Shown here: piece after piece, positions 18,101 through 25,312 of the stretch
Layout of the letters: the number at the start of each line of letters is the position of its first letter
Position numbering within the stretch: position 1 is the first letter of the stretch
NCBI RefSeq assembly: GCF_024181285.1
Contig: NZ_CP051201.1
Location: 682,001 to 746,000 of the forward strand
Source: Treponema sp. OMZ 790
Lineage (GTDB): Bacteria > Spirochaetota > Spirochaetia > Treponematales > Treponemataceae
DNA: 64,000 nt
Direction: 5' to 3'
Notes under the pieces: model-generated
Databases searched by the model: none
Told to the model about the DNA's origin: nothing
Seen by the model: only the letters and a program-made list of their open reading frames with translations
Position numbers and translations under genes: made by a program

Positions 18101-18150
18101 TATCCGAGGAAAAAATTCGGGAGTTAAATAGAATTTATTCCCTCTATTAG
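15133..18150 (+). CDS. Membrane sensor with dCache, PAS, GGDEF and EAL domains
   Basis: A 1005-residue cyclic-di-GMP enzyme. Two transmembrane helices (about 20-40 and 388-410) flank a periplasmic dCache-like sensor, and PAS (about 465-560), GGDEF (about 570-725) and EAL (about 755-1000) domains follow inside. The cyclase motif reads SGDEF (near residue 651), so its first Gly is lost. The EAL motif reads EML (near 782) within ExLxR, and DDFGSGYS (near 898), KIDMS and AEGVET are kept. It therefore looks more competent as a phosphodiesterase than as a cyclase. ATGs at 15133 and 15136 are equally usable. It is paired with a sugar-type binding lipoprotein 8 bp upstream and overlaps rlmN tail to tail by 3 bp. 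Confidence 0.92.
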   Translation: MMKKSKGKRKYSTSILSRLLVPMLFVFVLQAAVMMAMFLNSDILKKSGENAYGVLSEKVLNRKLIIENEMTNRWTKVSDLHDRVIDVVKKELSVNGIKIYDLAAKPEVQNRILDEVLPYLLYVIRRNYVTGVFVVLDAPSPLIKNTEFSYPGLYIRTDAPSSYSSTNEDIVISRGPSDVIQKHKIALGIDWLPFFTIAPKSSDTSYRYFNAPIAAALKYPKEPSKNSAFWNTLFKLDSLSDEVITYSIPLMDDKGNIYGVIGIDLTAGYIQSFLNFDELDNTKKGMYCMAVRDLNGKNRSFDPIVFNSIATNLNVDHIPSFEAEKTEYANVYTVDKSSIFAERYCLAVEPFHLYQRNGMYENQEWVLIGLAPESRILSFSQTLKKIFWQSVLVSGFLFLAGSYLSSKHISSMFTKVVHKLQNSDPRKRVTIEKMNISEIDTLITAIEKLSASVFNAASRVSTIIERLQVPIGVFEHNILMGTVFCNSIWFKLFNIENYTGDSVLKTDEFYKLLNHYEYYINTKDDEKTIYAIPTGTHGMVRWIRFMQMKENDRTLGMAVDITKEVQDRKKLELQMNYDELTGLYNRSAFDRKITEVFKQKHLGICALVMWDLDNLKYLNDSFGHAYGDTHLMSFGKKLAMLQQDRCLVCRRSGDEFYTFFYTFSTSDEIKLILTAFWKDIQETSIKLPNGENSKLRVSAGLAWYPYDADNQADLVRYADFAMYDVKHSFKGSLHEFNLDVYKKNYIMIYGTEALNQMLERNLIEYAMQPIVIAGTGDIYGYEMLMRSSHPDFKNPEDILRLAKAQSKLHKLEELTFFGAMETFVQKIEKGEISKHAKIFLNTISSQVLSDAKFFDFEERFKPYLSNIVMEITESEPLNTNFYDIKNERIRNWNAMIAIDDFGSGYSNESSLLFLSPNLVKIDMSIVRDVHKSLDKQNVLENLVSYAKKRDIIILAEGVETIDEIDVLLRFGVDLFQGYFFAKPSFDIVPISEEKIRELNRIYSLY

Positions 18151-19190
18151 TTTATATTCAATGTTGCTTTGGCGGAGCCCAGTTGACCGCAGGCTCCTCC
18201 TATTTTTTGCCCTCGTTTTTGCCGGGTGCTTATATTGAACCCTGCTTTTTTTAGAAGATTTTCAAAATTGTGCACTTCGGTCTCTGACGGTCTTTTAAAA
18301 TTTAGACCTTCTACGGGATTCCAAGGGATTAAATTTATAAAACACTCAAGTCCTTTCGCAAATTCGATCACCTGTCCGGCTGCTTTTTTATCCGTATTCA
18401 AACCATTCATCAAAGCCAGTTCCAGTGTCACCCTCTTGTTTGATTTTGAGTTAAAGTACTTTATTGCCTTTTTTAGTTCTCTCAGGGGATTAGTTTTGTT
18501 TACCGGCATAAGTTCAGTCCGCAAGTTTTCGTCAGCCGTCGTTAAAGAAACTGCAAGACGTACTTCAGGACCATTATCGGCCATTTCATATATCCCTTTG
18601 CATAAACCTGATGTCGAAATAGTTATGCGCCGCTTTGAAAGATTTCTTCCTTTGGGGTGAGAGAGAATGTTTATCGCCTTATTTATTTCGGGAAGATTAA
18701 GCATCGGCTCTCCCATTCCCATAAAGACTATATTATCCAGAGTTCCGGCTTCTTTTTCCAAGTGCAAAAACTGTTCAACTATCTCTGAGGCCGATAAATT
18801 TCTTAAAAAACCGATCTGGCCCGTTTTACAAAAAGCGCATTTCATAGGGCAGCCTGCCTGACATGAAACACAGGCTGTTTTTCTTTTTGCCTTGTCTGTG
18901 AGTAATACGGTTTCTATAACGGAGCCGTCATAGAGCTCGACGGCCAATTTTATTGTCCCGTCCGGGTCTTTTAAGGCTTCTTTTATTCGGGTTGAAAATA
19001 GAGAAAATTCCTCGGCAAATTTTGAGCGCATATCTAAGGAAAGGTTTGTCATATCATCAAACGTTTTAGCTCCGGCAGAAATCCAATGGAAAATCTGCTC
19101 GGCTCTAAATTTTTCTTTTAGATCGCAAAATTCGCGGAGCTCATCGGGAAGCATTCCCGAAAGAGCTCGTTCATTTTTTTTAATGGTCAT
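18147..19190 (-). CDS. rlmN: Dual-specificity 23S rRNA/tRNA adenine-C2 methyltransferase RlmN
   Basis: A radical-SAM enzyme that methylates A2503 of 23S rRNA and A37 of some tRNAs. The iron-sulfur motif is CPMKCAFC, preceded by CVSCQAG. GMGEPMLNLP and ISTSGLCKGI follow, and the second catalytic cysteine is in GGACGQL near the C-terminus. At 347 aa it is a normal length. Its start codon overlaps the end of the upstream TPR gene by 11 bp, implying coupling. Its stop codon overlaps the stop of the converging GGDEF-EAL gene, with no room for a separate terminator. Confidence 0.96.
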   Translation of the reverse strand: MTIKKNERALSGMLPDELREFCDLKEKFRAEQIFHWISAGAKTFDDMTNLSLDMRSKFAEEFSLFSTRIKEALKDPDGTIKLAVELYDGSVIETVLLTDKAKRKTACVSCQAGCPMKCAFCKTGQIGFLRNLSASEIVEQFLHLEKEAGTLDNIVFMGMGEPMLNLPEINKAINILSHPKGRNLSKRRITISTSGLCKGIYEMADNGPEVRLAVSLTTADENLRTELMPVNKTNPLRELKKAIKYFNSKSNKRVTLELALMNGLNTDKKAAGQVIEFAKGLECFINLIPWNPVEGLNFKRPSETEVHNFENLLKKAGFNISTRQKRGQKIGGACGQLGSAKATLNIN

Positions 19191-20376
19191 TTTTTGTTAA
19201 TTCGAATAAAAGATCCGAAATTGTTTGGTTTTTTATTCCCAGTTTTTGAAACTCAGCCAAGGTGTCTATTGCTTTTTGTTTTTCTTTTTTTTCGATGTAA
19301 CATTGGGCCAGTTCAAGATATACTCTGTAGTTTGTATCCTCGGTGTCTTTAAGATGGGTTAGGGTAGTAATAGCCTGATCATATTTTTGCTGCAATTTGC
19401 ATAATATAGCGAGACCGAGCATTGCATATGAATCGAAGTCGATGTCAAGCGCTTTTTGATAGCAATCTTTTGCATTTTCAAAATCGTTCATGCTGCGGTA
19501 GGCATCTCCGATACGTGTAAGGATTACTTTATTGTCGGGATCAAGTTCGAGTATTTTTTTCCAATATATTATCGAATTATATTGCTGATTTAATCCTCTG
19601 TAGCAGTCTGCCAGACCGAAAAGACCGTAAAAGTTATCGGGAGAGCGCTCAAGGGCTCTTTCAAAATAATAGACTCCCCGGTCAAATAGTTTCATTTTTC
19701 GGTAGCAGTTTCCAATGGATGTTAAAATTCTTATGTCTACAAATTCTCCGCTTGATTCCATTACCTTTTCCCAGTATATAAGGGCTTCCCGATATTTTTT
19801 AAAGTCGTAGTTTAGATGTCCCAAACCTATCAGGGCATAAGCATTTTTGGGAGATTTCTCTAAAACCTTTAGATACAGGTTTTCGGCCTTTTCGAATTCC
19901 TTGGTTTTTCGATAGGCATCTGCCACTCGGGTAAGAACGGTTATGTTTTTATCGTCAAATTTAAGATACTCTTCCCAGATGGCTATTGCTTTGGAAAACT
20001 GGTTCATTGATTTATAACAGTCTGCAAGGCCGAAAAGAGCATAGTTATTGCTGGGATGATGGTCAAGGCATTGTTTATAGAATTGTACAGCCTCATTGAA
20101 TTTATTGTTTTTACGCTCTGCATCTCCTAATCCGACCAATGCATAGTTATTTGTAGGGTCAAGCTCCAATATCTTTTTAAAAACATTTATAGCTTCACTA
20201 ATACTGTTACACTTTAAAAGGGAATACGCCTGTTTTGAAAGTTCGGATATTTCCGCTTGATTTGAATTCTCGGTGGGGAAATTTTCTTCGCTAAGGGCCG
20301 GGGTATTTGCAAATATCGGCTCAAAATCGGTTTCATTTATCCCGGTTAATTTTTCTTCACATTTGATGTCTGACAT
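19180..20376 (-). CDS. Tetratricopeptide-repeat protein
   Basis: The ATG at 20376 is preferred over the one at 20400 because GGAGG lies directly upstream. After a roughly 50-residue variable N-terminus there are about nine consecutive 34-residue TPR units. Each is recognisable by N-x-Y-A-L-x-G-L-x and A-I-x-x-[WY]-x-K patterns (for example NNYALVGLGDAERKNNKFNE, then NNYALFGLADCYKSMNQFSK). There is no signal peptide, so it is probably a cytoplasmic scaffold. It sits between a small TPR-like gene and rlmN, with coupling to the latter. The target is unknown. Confidence 0.85.
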   Translation of the reverse strand: MSDIKCEEKLTGINETDFEPIFANTPALSEENFPTENSNQAEISELSKQAYSLLKCNSISEAINVFKKILELDPTNNYALVGLGDAERKNNKFNEAVQFYKQCLDHHPSNNYALFGLADCYKSMNQFSKAIAIWEEYLKFDDKNITVLTRVADAYRKTKEFEKAENLYLKVLEKSPKNAYALIGLGHLNYDFKKYREALIYWEKVMESSGEFVDIRILTSIGNCYRKMKLFDRGVYYFERALERSPDNFYGLFGLADCYRGLNQQYNSIIYWKKILELDPDNKVILTRIGDAYRSMNDFENAKDCYQKALDIDFDSYAMLGLAILCKLQQKYDQAITTLTHLKDTEDTNYRVYLELAQCYIEKKEKQKAIDTLAEFQKLGIKNQTISDLLFELTKNDH

Positions 20377-20431
20377 TAATCCTCCGTAAATTATGTGCAC
20401 TTACATCTAAGATTCATTATTCGCTGCAATT

Positions 20432-20734
20432 TCAAATAAGCATACGTATAATCTCCGCCAACTGATCCAGCAAAATATCTTCTTTATAGGTATTATGTGC
20501 CAGATGGTAAAATTTTAATGCTTTTAGTTTTTGATTTTGTTTTGCGTAATAGTCGCCTATCCTTGCAAGACCATCTGAATAGCCCGTAGTAATAAAAATC
20601 CTTTCCGCAGCAGCTATATCATTCTGATTATAAAGTTCATTTCCTCTTAAGTTGAGTTTTGCCTTTTGCTCTGCAGTAAGGTTTTTTACAGGCAATTCGG
20701 CAGTTTTTATAAAGCCTTCATTTATTTCTTGCAA
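20432..20734 (-). CDS. Small TPR-like protein
   Basis: 100 residues starting at a TTG codon (20734) that follows AAAGGATAAGGAT. The sequence contains two helix-pair units, ARIGDYYAKQNQKLKALKFYHLAHNTYKED being closest to a TPR, preceded by LNLRGNELYNQNDIAAAERIF, a second partial repeat. There is no signal peptide or membrane segment. It precedes the long TPR gene by 55 bp in the same direction and may form a complex with it. I do not recognise a named family. Confidence 0.65.
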   Translation of the reverse strand: MQEINEGFIKTAELPVKNLTAEQKAKLNLRGNELYNQNDIAAAERIFITTGYSDGLARIGDYYAKQNQKLKALKFYHLAHNTYKEDILLDQLAEIIRMLI

Positions 20735-21044
20735 TATCCTTATCCTTTATAAATACACTTATATAAATATATAAAAACTTGTATTAGAATATTTGACCGT
20801 AACGCTGTCACAAGCATTGATATATAAATTTTAAAACATAAGTCAGGGTAAAATGTTACATTAAAGCCGTTGTTTCAATATTCCAAAGTAAAAAATTACA
20901 CAACTTAACCGTATTTGTACAATCACTCTTTAGGCATTATACTCCAGCTTTCAATTTAATTCAATAACCAATAGAAGAAAAATATAACCAAAGAGTAGAA
21001 TTCTCATCTGCTCCTTGGCTATGAGGGAAATTTGTTTTTAAATT
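20735..21044. other. 310-bp intergenic region with promoter signals on both strands
   Basis: Minus strand: TTGTGA (20808-20813), 16 bp, TATTCT (20786-20791), giving a leader of about 45 nt for the small TPR gene. Plus strand: TTGTAC (20915-20920), 17 bp, TATACT (20938-20943), which would transcribe into the antisense strand of the Asp/Phe-repeat gene. Nothing else was recognised. Confidence 0.4.
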
Positions 21045-21311
21045 TTATTCGTCGAAGTCGTCGTAATCTAAGCCGTCATCATCGTCATATTCAAAGTCGT
21101 CATCATCAAAATCATCGTCGAAATCGTCGTCATCAAAGTCATCATCGAAATCGTCGTCAAAATCATCATCGTCAAATTCGTCATCATCGAAGTCGTCGAA
21201 ATCGTCGTCGTCAAAATCATCATCGAAATCGTCGTCATCAAAGTCATCATTGTAGGAATCACTAAAAATTAGTACCTTATCGAATTTTTCCAATTCAAGA
21301 TTTTCAAGCAT
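21045..21311 (-). CDS. Extremely acidic Asp/Phe-repeat protein
   Basis: An 88-residue protein with an ordinary N-terminus (MLENLELEKFDKVLIFSDSY). After that it is almost entirely aspartate in runs of two to four, separated by single Phe residues, ending DDGLDYDDFDE. The ATG at 21311 follows AAGGGG at six-base spacing; an in-frame TTG at 21317 is less likely. A strong promoter (TTGACA-18-TATTAT, 21354-21383) lies upstream. Such a chain should be disordered, strongly negative and able to bind cations or basic proteins. The DNA includes a 28-bp direct repeat (21118-21145 and 21223-21250), so length may vary by slippage. I do not recognise a family. Confidence 0.65.
   Translation of the reverse strand: MLENLELEKFDKVLIFSDSYNDDFDDDDFDDDFDDDDFDDFDDDEFDDDDFDDDFDDDFDDDDFDDDFDDDDFEYDDDDGLDYDDFDE
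21118..21250. repeat. Degenerate GTC/ATC/AAA triplet repeat with a 28-bp direct duplication
   Basis: The coding triplets GAC, GAT, TTC and TTT are reiterated. A 28-bp stretch at 21118-21145 recurs exactly at 21223-21250, a spacing of 105 bp (35 codons), so recombination between the copies would keep the frame. Confidence 0.7.
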
Positions 21312-21353
21312 AAACAACCCCTTGTGCTACTATTAGTTTATATCTATATAATT

Positions 21354-21383
21354 ATAATAGATGAGAGCCAGTATTTTTGTCAA
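21354..21383 (-). promoter_or_regulatory. Promoter of the Asp/Phe-repeat gene
   Basis: TTGACA (21378-21383), 18 bp, TATTAT (21354-21359) on the minus strand. The predicted leader is about 36 nt and contains AAGGGG. Confidence 0.6.
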
Positions 21384-21420
21384 CTAGATAATATCAAATT
21401 CTTGTCTTTTTTTATATAAA

Positions 21421-22545
21421 TTATTCCGGCATTTTGTAAATCAGTAGACCTGAGCGTCCTGTTTCAAAAAATCTTTGCTCTTCCCAGCCGGAGATTATTG
21501 TTCCGTTTTGTATCACAAAATAAGTATAGATAAAGCCTTGAGGCAGCTGAGGAAGAGCTGTCTCTTTCCATTGATTTGTTTGTGAATCAAGATAGAAAAG
21601 TTTCCCTGTTCCAAAAAGGAGAGCCTTAGTTACCGGTTTTTGTGTGCCGAAATCGCATGCTGAAGCCGTAATTTCAAAGTCTCCGGTGTATTCCGTGTTT
21701 GAATTTTGATAAAAAATAACTTTTTTTGTCTTTGCTTCTTTTGAAAACAGTTCCAGTTTTACGTTTTTTTCTGCCTCTTTTAAAATTTTGCCTATTTTTT
21801 CATCGCCGGATATGGTTTTGGCCGGAGTTGAGGCTTTTATAAATTCTTCCTGATTTATTCTTGAATAGTTTCCTTTTAATAATTCTTCAAAAGAAGAAAA
21901 CGAAAAATAATCAAAATTAACCTGTTCATTTTGTTCCGTTTTAAAAGCGGCAAACCATTTTTCGTCGAATTCCAATGCCGATAATTGAGCAATGTTTTCA
22001 AGGTTAAAGTTTTCGGGATTGATGAGACTCAAAAGTTCTCCATTTACGCTGTTATAACGCAGCATAGCTGAAGGGCTTTCAGACGGAAGTACGGGCGAAA
22101 AGACGGTATTTGTGTAAAGTCTTAAAAGACTTCCAAGGCCGGTTTTATAAAAGCCCTCAGCAGTCTTTGGGTAAAATTCGGCCTTTATTTCTAATTTGGG
22201 CTCTTCTTCGATTTTAAAGGTATGTAAAATCCCTGCTTTATTTACAAGAAAGAGCGGGGGATCGTACATAAGCCCTAACCCTGAAATTCTTAAAGCTTCA
22301 GTCCAAGGTTTGAAAGCTGTTTCAGGTATCGATTGGGGAGAGTCTGTTTTCTTTATACACGGTGTTTCCGAAGCCGTATCCGAGGCAAAATAATACCAGG
22401 CTATTCCGGTAGGTTTAGATTCCGTTTCGGTTTTTTCCGCTGAATCGGCCTTTTCAGGTTCGGCCTCTTTGTTTGCACAAGCGGCAACTAAGAGGGCCGA
22501 AGCCAGAAGCACAGGAAGGAACCGTGCCTTAAACAACTTATGCAA
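21421..22545 (-). CDS. Lipoprotein of unknown function
   Basis: 374 residues with a signal peptide ([14 protein letters not shown]) and lipobox AAC at about residue 23, followed by a Glu/Lys/Ser-rich tether ([17 protein letters not shown]). The mature part contains many aromatic and hydroxyl residues and beta-like strands such as [19 protein letters not shown] and [20 protein letters not shown], hinting at a beta-propeller or surface-exposed fold. The start overlaps ridA by 8 bp, so it is the last gene of the xseB-mutL-ridA operon. I recognise no family. Confidence 0.75.
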   Translation of the reverse strand: MHKLFKARFLPVLLASALLVAACANKEAEPEKADSAEKTETESKPTGIAWYYFASDTASETPCIKKTDSPQSIPETAFKPWTEALRISGLGLMYDPPLFLVNKAGILHTFKIEEEPKLEIKAEFYPKTAEGFYKTGLGSLLRLYTNTVFSPVLPSESPSAMLRYNSVNGELLSLINPENFNLENIAQLSALEFDEKWFAAFKTEQNEQVNFDYFSFSSFEELLKGNYSRINQEEFIKASTPAKTISGDEKIGKILKEAEKNVKLELFSKEAKTKKVIFYQNSNTEYTGDFEITASACDFGTQKPVTKALLFGTGKLFYLDSQTNQWKETALPQLPQGFIYTYFVIQNGTIISGWEEQRFFETGRSGLLIYKMPE

Positions 22546-22915
22546 GGGCTATTACTTCAATTTCGACAAGGGCGTCTTTAGGAAGGCGGGCGACTTGCAC
22601 GGCTGATCTTGCAGGATGGTTTGATGAACCGAAGATTTCTGCATATACCTCATTCATTGCAGCAAAGTTATTCATATCGCTTAAAAAAACGGTGGTTTTG
22701 ATTACCTTATCAATGCTTGTTCCTGCCTGTTCCAAAATGGCCTTTACGTTAAGTAAGGATTGACGTGTTTGGGCCTTAATACCGTCAGGGAAGTTTCCTG
22801 CAGCGGGATCCAAGGGAAGTTGTCCTGATGTAAATACAAGGCCGTTTGCTTTAATTCCCTGAGAATAGGGGCCGATAGCTGAAGGTGCTTTGTTTGTTGC
22901 GATGATTTCTTTCAT
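22538..22915 (-). CDS. ridA: RidA family reactive-intermediate deaminase (YjgF/UK114)
   Basis: A 125-residue trimeric family that hydrolyses reactive enamine and imine intermediates of amino-acid metabolism such as 2-aminoacrylate. Diagnostic stretches are [25 protein letters not shown], the catalytic-arginine region [24 protein letters not shown], and the central [19 protein letters not shown]. The ATG follows AAGGAG. It overlaps the following lipoprotein start. Confidence 0.95.
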   Translation of the reverse strand: MKEIIATNKAPSAIGPYSQGIKANGLVFTSGQLPLDPAAGNFPDGIKAQTRQSLLNVKAILEQAGTSIDKVIKTTVFLSDMNNFAAMNEVYAEIFGSSNHPARSAVQVARLPKDALVEIEVIALA

Positions 22916-22984
22916 ATAATACTCCTTAAAACAAATTTTATGAAGCCATTTTACCCTTTTAAGGCCTCATAGTCAAGCACGGGA

Positions 22985-24739
22985 TTATGTCCGCTTTATG
23001 CGTTTAAAAAGTTCTGTGCGGTCGATTATAAAGTAGAGAGGGCGGCCGTGGGGGCAAAGGGGTTCGGGGAGGGTGAAGGTTTTTACTGCGATGTTGTATG
23101 CAGAGACGGGATCAATTATGTCGCCGTCTTTACAGGCTGCGCGGCAGGCTGAGCTTGCAAGGATGTGGTGCATTAGCCCTGACGGATCCTTTCCTGCTCC
23201 TGCAAGGTCTTCTTTTAAGTCTTTTTCGGTGCCGTGCCATCTTATGGGAACGGCCCGTATAATCCAAAGGCCTTTTTTTTCTTCATTTATCTTAAAGCCT
23301 GCTTTTTGAAGTTCAGGGAGGTTTAATCTTATTATTTCATCGTCTTTGTCCGATTCCGTTTCGATGCGGTACGGAATTAAAAGCTCCTGCGAGGGGCCTA
23401 GACTTGCGTTTAAGTCTTCAAAAAGGATTCGCTCGTGGGCGGCGTGCCGGTCTATTATATAGAGGGCATTGTTTTTTTCGACAGCTATAAAGGTTCCGCA
23501 AAATTGACCTAAAAATTTAAAATCCGGTTTTGGGAGATCTTGAGGCGCCGCCTGCACTCCATGAGCTGCAGCCGAGGTTTCAATCTGCCTTATCGGAGAG
23601 GCGGGCCAATAGGCAGATGTACGTCCCGGCCAATAGGTTTCTTTCAAGCCGGAGCTATAGTTTTGGTTTAACTCGGCGGCTTCAAATTCTTTTTTTTCAA
23701 AACCTAAATCGGGTGTGTATTCAGGTTCATAGCTTTCCTTTAAAAGATCCGATACCGTTTTTTGCCTGTAAAAAGAACTGATGGTTGAGCTTAAACTGTG
23801 ATGAATTTCTTTATAGTCTTCGAATTTGGCTTCCCTTTTTGCAGGATGGATATTGAAGTCGACTCTTTCGGGTTCTACATTTAAAAAGACAAAGGCCGCC
23901 GGGAAACCTCCGTTGGGAAAATAACCTTCCGAGGCGTAGCAAGCGGCTTGTACAAGACCGTACTCGTTTATCCGCCTTCCGTTTACAAAGATGTAGATAT
24001 TCCGCTTGTCGGAGCGGACTACTGCGGGGCTTCCTAAAACGGCGGTAAAGGAAAATCCGTCGCCTTCTTGGTTTATTTCGTAAAAAAGCTCCTCAGGTTC
24101 TTTAAAGCTCATGGCGGCAAGACACCGTTCTTTTATAGAAGAATGAGAAGGAAGGATGAGCTTATTTATTCCGTCAGCTATATAGCGCATTTCAATATTG
24201 TAGTGGGGGAGGGCCTTTTCGACAAAGGTTTGCCGGCATTGGGACGCCTCGTATTGGGGGCGTTTTAAAAATTTTTTGCGTGCAGGGAAGTTTTCAAAAA
24301 GGTTTTTAACTTCGACTGTTGTGCCCTTGTTTAAGCGTGCCGGAGAAATCTTTCCTAAGGAAAGTTTCCAAGCGGCAGGGCCTTCTCTGGTTGAGGTAAT
24401 TTCGAGGGCACTTACCGCCTGCACCGAAGAAAGGGCTTCACCCCTAAAGCCTAGGCTGCGTAAGTGGAGAAGGTCTTCAGCTTGGTCAATCTTGCTTGTA
24501 GAATGGGTTTGAGTGCAAAGTTCCAAGTCTTCCCTTGTCATACCGCAGCCGTCATCGCTTACCCTGATTGTACTTATTCCGCCTTCTTCAATTTCTACTA
24601 TAATTTGAGAGGCTCCCGCATCTATCGAGTTATCCAATAGTTCCCGCACAACAGAGGCCGGCCTTTCGATAACTTCTCCGGCTGCTATTTTGCTTGCGGT
24701 TTCTTTTGATAAGAGCTTAACGGGCTTGTATTCTCTCAT
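22985..24739 (-). CDS. mutL: DNA mismatch repair protein MutL
   Basis: 584 residues. The GHKL ATPase part has LDNSIDAGA, DDGCGM, STSK, GFRGEALSS and the FVNGR loop of the transducer domain. The C-terminal dimerisation domain carries DRHAAHERILFE, which matches the endonuclease pattern DQHA(X)2E(X)4E except for Arg in place of Gln, plus ACRAACKDGD and CPHGRP, so it is probably an endonuclease-type MutL. mutS is not in the window. It lies between xseB (35 bp) and ridA. Confidence 0.95.
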   Translation of the reverse strand: MREYKPVKLLSKETASKIAAGEVIERPASVVRELLDNSIDAGASQIIVEIEEGGISTIRVSDDGCGMTREDLELCTQTHSTSKIDQAEDLLHLRSLGFRGEALSSVQAVSALEITSTREGPAAWKLSLGKISPARLNKGTTVEVKNLFENFPARKKFLKRPQYEASQCRQTFVEKALPHYNIEMRYIADGINKLILPSHSSIKERCLAAMSFKEPEELFYEINQEGDGFSFTAVLGSPAVVRSDKRNIYIFVNGRRINEYGLVQAACYASEGYFPNGGFPAAFVFLNVEPERVDFNIHPAKREAKFEDYKEIHHSLSSTISSFYRQKTVSDLLKESYEPEYTPDLGFEKKEFEAAELNQNYSSGLKETYWPGRTSAYWPASPIRQIETSAAAHGVQAAPQDLPKPDFKFLGQFCGTFIAVEKNNALYIIDRHAAHERILFEDLNASLGPSQELLIPYRIETESDKDDEIIRLNLPELQKAGFKINEEKKGLWIIRAVPIRWHGTEKDLKEDLAGAGKDPSGLMHHILASSACRAACKDGDIIDPVSAYNIAVKTFTLPEPLCPHGRPLYFIIDRTELFKRIKRT

Positions 24740-24774
24740 GTTTTTTTCCTTAAAATATCGGCTGCAGCATCGGC

Positions 24775-25011
24775 TTAATCTTCACCGGCTCCTGCGAACA
24801 GATCAAGTTCAGGTTCTTCTTCGGGCAGGATGGGCTGATTTACTAATATTTGAATTTTTCCTTCCATTTTGTCGATATCCTTTTCAAGCCCCTTGGCAAG
24901 TTTTATGCCTTCTTCAAAAAGGGATAGAGCTTTTTCCAAAGGAATATCGGCAGAGCGTATATCGTCACTTATTTTTTCAAGCCTTTCAAGTCTTTCTTCA
25001 AATTTTTTCAT
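24775..25011 (-). CDS. xseB: Exodeoxyribonuclease VII small subunit
   Basis: 78 residues, coiled-coil throughout: FEERLERLEKISDDI, IPLEKALSLFEEGIKLAK, with the C-terminus extended by an acidic tail (EEEPELDLFAGAGED). It pairs with XseA (absent from the window) to degrade single-stranded DNA. The start has no ribosome-binding site, and a TTGACC-17-TAGTAT promoter predicts the transcript to begin exactly at the ATG. It is the first gene of a DNA-repair-led operon. Confidence 0.9.
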   Translation of the reverse strand: MKKFEERLERLEKISDDIRSADIPLEKALSLFEEGIKLAKGLEKDIDKMEGKIQILVNQPILPEEEPELDLFAGAGED

Positions 25012-25017
25012 AGACAG

Positions 25018-25046
25018 ATACTACCTTTTTTTTTGATGAGGGTCAA
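25018..25046 (-). promoter_or_regulatory. Promoter of xseB-mutL operon, predicted leaderless
   Basis: TTGACC (25041-25046), 17 bp, TAGTAT (25018-25023) on the minus strand. Seven nucleotides on is the A of the ATG at 25011; the six bases between (CTGTCT) contain no ribosome-binding site. Confidence 0.6.
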
Positions 25047-25312
25047 GCCTGTTTTGCAAATTCTGATACTGCCGATATAGAAACAATAGCGTTGACATAA
25101 TTTATAAGTTTTGATAAGATAATTATATACTAAAATTGTGATTTATCGATACAGGATTGAGAGGAAAATAAATTGAATAAATAGACAAAAACAGCCGCCG
25201 TTTACAGATTTTAACTTTCTTAATTAAGATAATTTCTCAAAAAACTAAGTTTTTAAGATTGCTGTATGGTGTGCGTTTTAAGTTGTAAACTTTTTTGTCT
25301 AGGAGTTCAATT
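25047..25312 (+). promoter_or_regulatory. Promoter and about 186-nt leader of the ABC exporter pair
   Basis: TTGACA (25092-25097), 17 bp, TAAGAT (25115-25120) predicts a start near 25127, far upstream of the ATG at 25313. The long leader includes GAGAGG followed by TTG-AAT-AAA-TAG, a possible three-codon reading frame. I see no riboswitch or attenuator structure I can name, but the leader is long compared with the others in this window. Confidence 0.5.

Noticed and set aside
21032..21265. Arg/His-rich 77-codon frame on the plus strand opposite the Asp/Phe gene, as a protein-coding feature
   Set aside because: It mirrors the triplet repeat of the acidic gene, starts with TTG and has no normal N-terminus. 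It is kept only as a finding about possible antisense transcription.
25127..25312. Riboswitch in the long leader of the ABC exporter pair
   Set aside because: No known aptamer pattern or convincing terminator/antiterminator pair could be recognised by eye.
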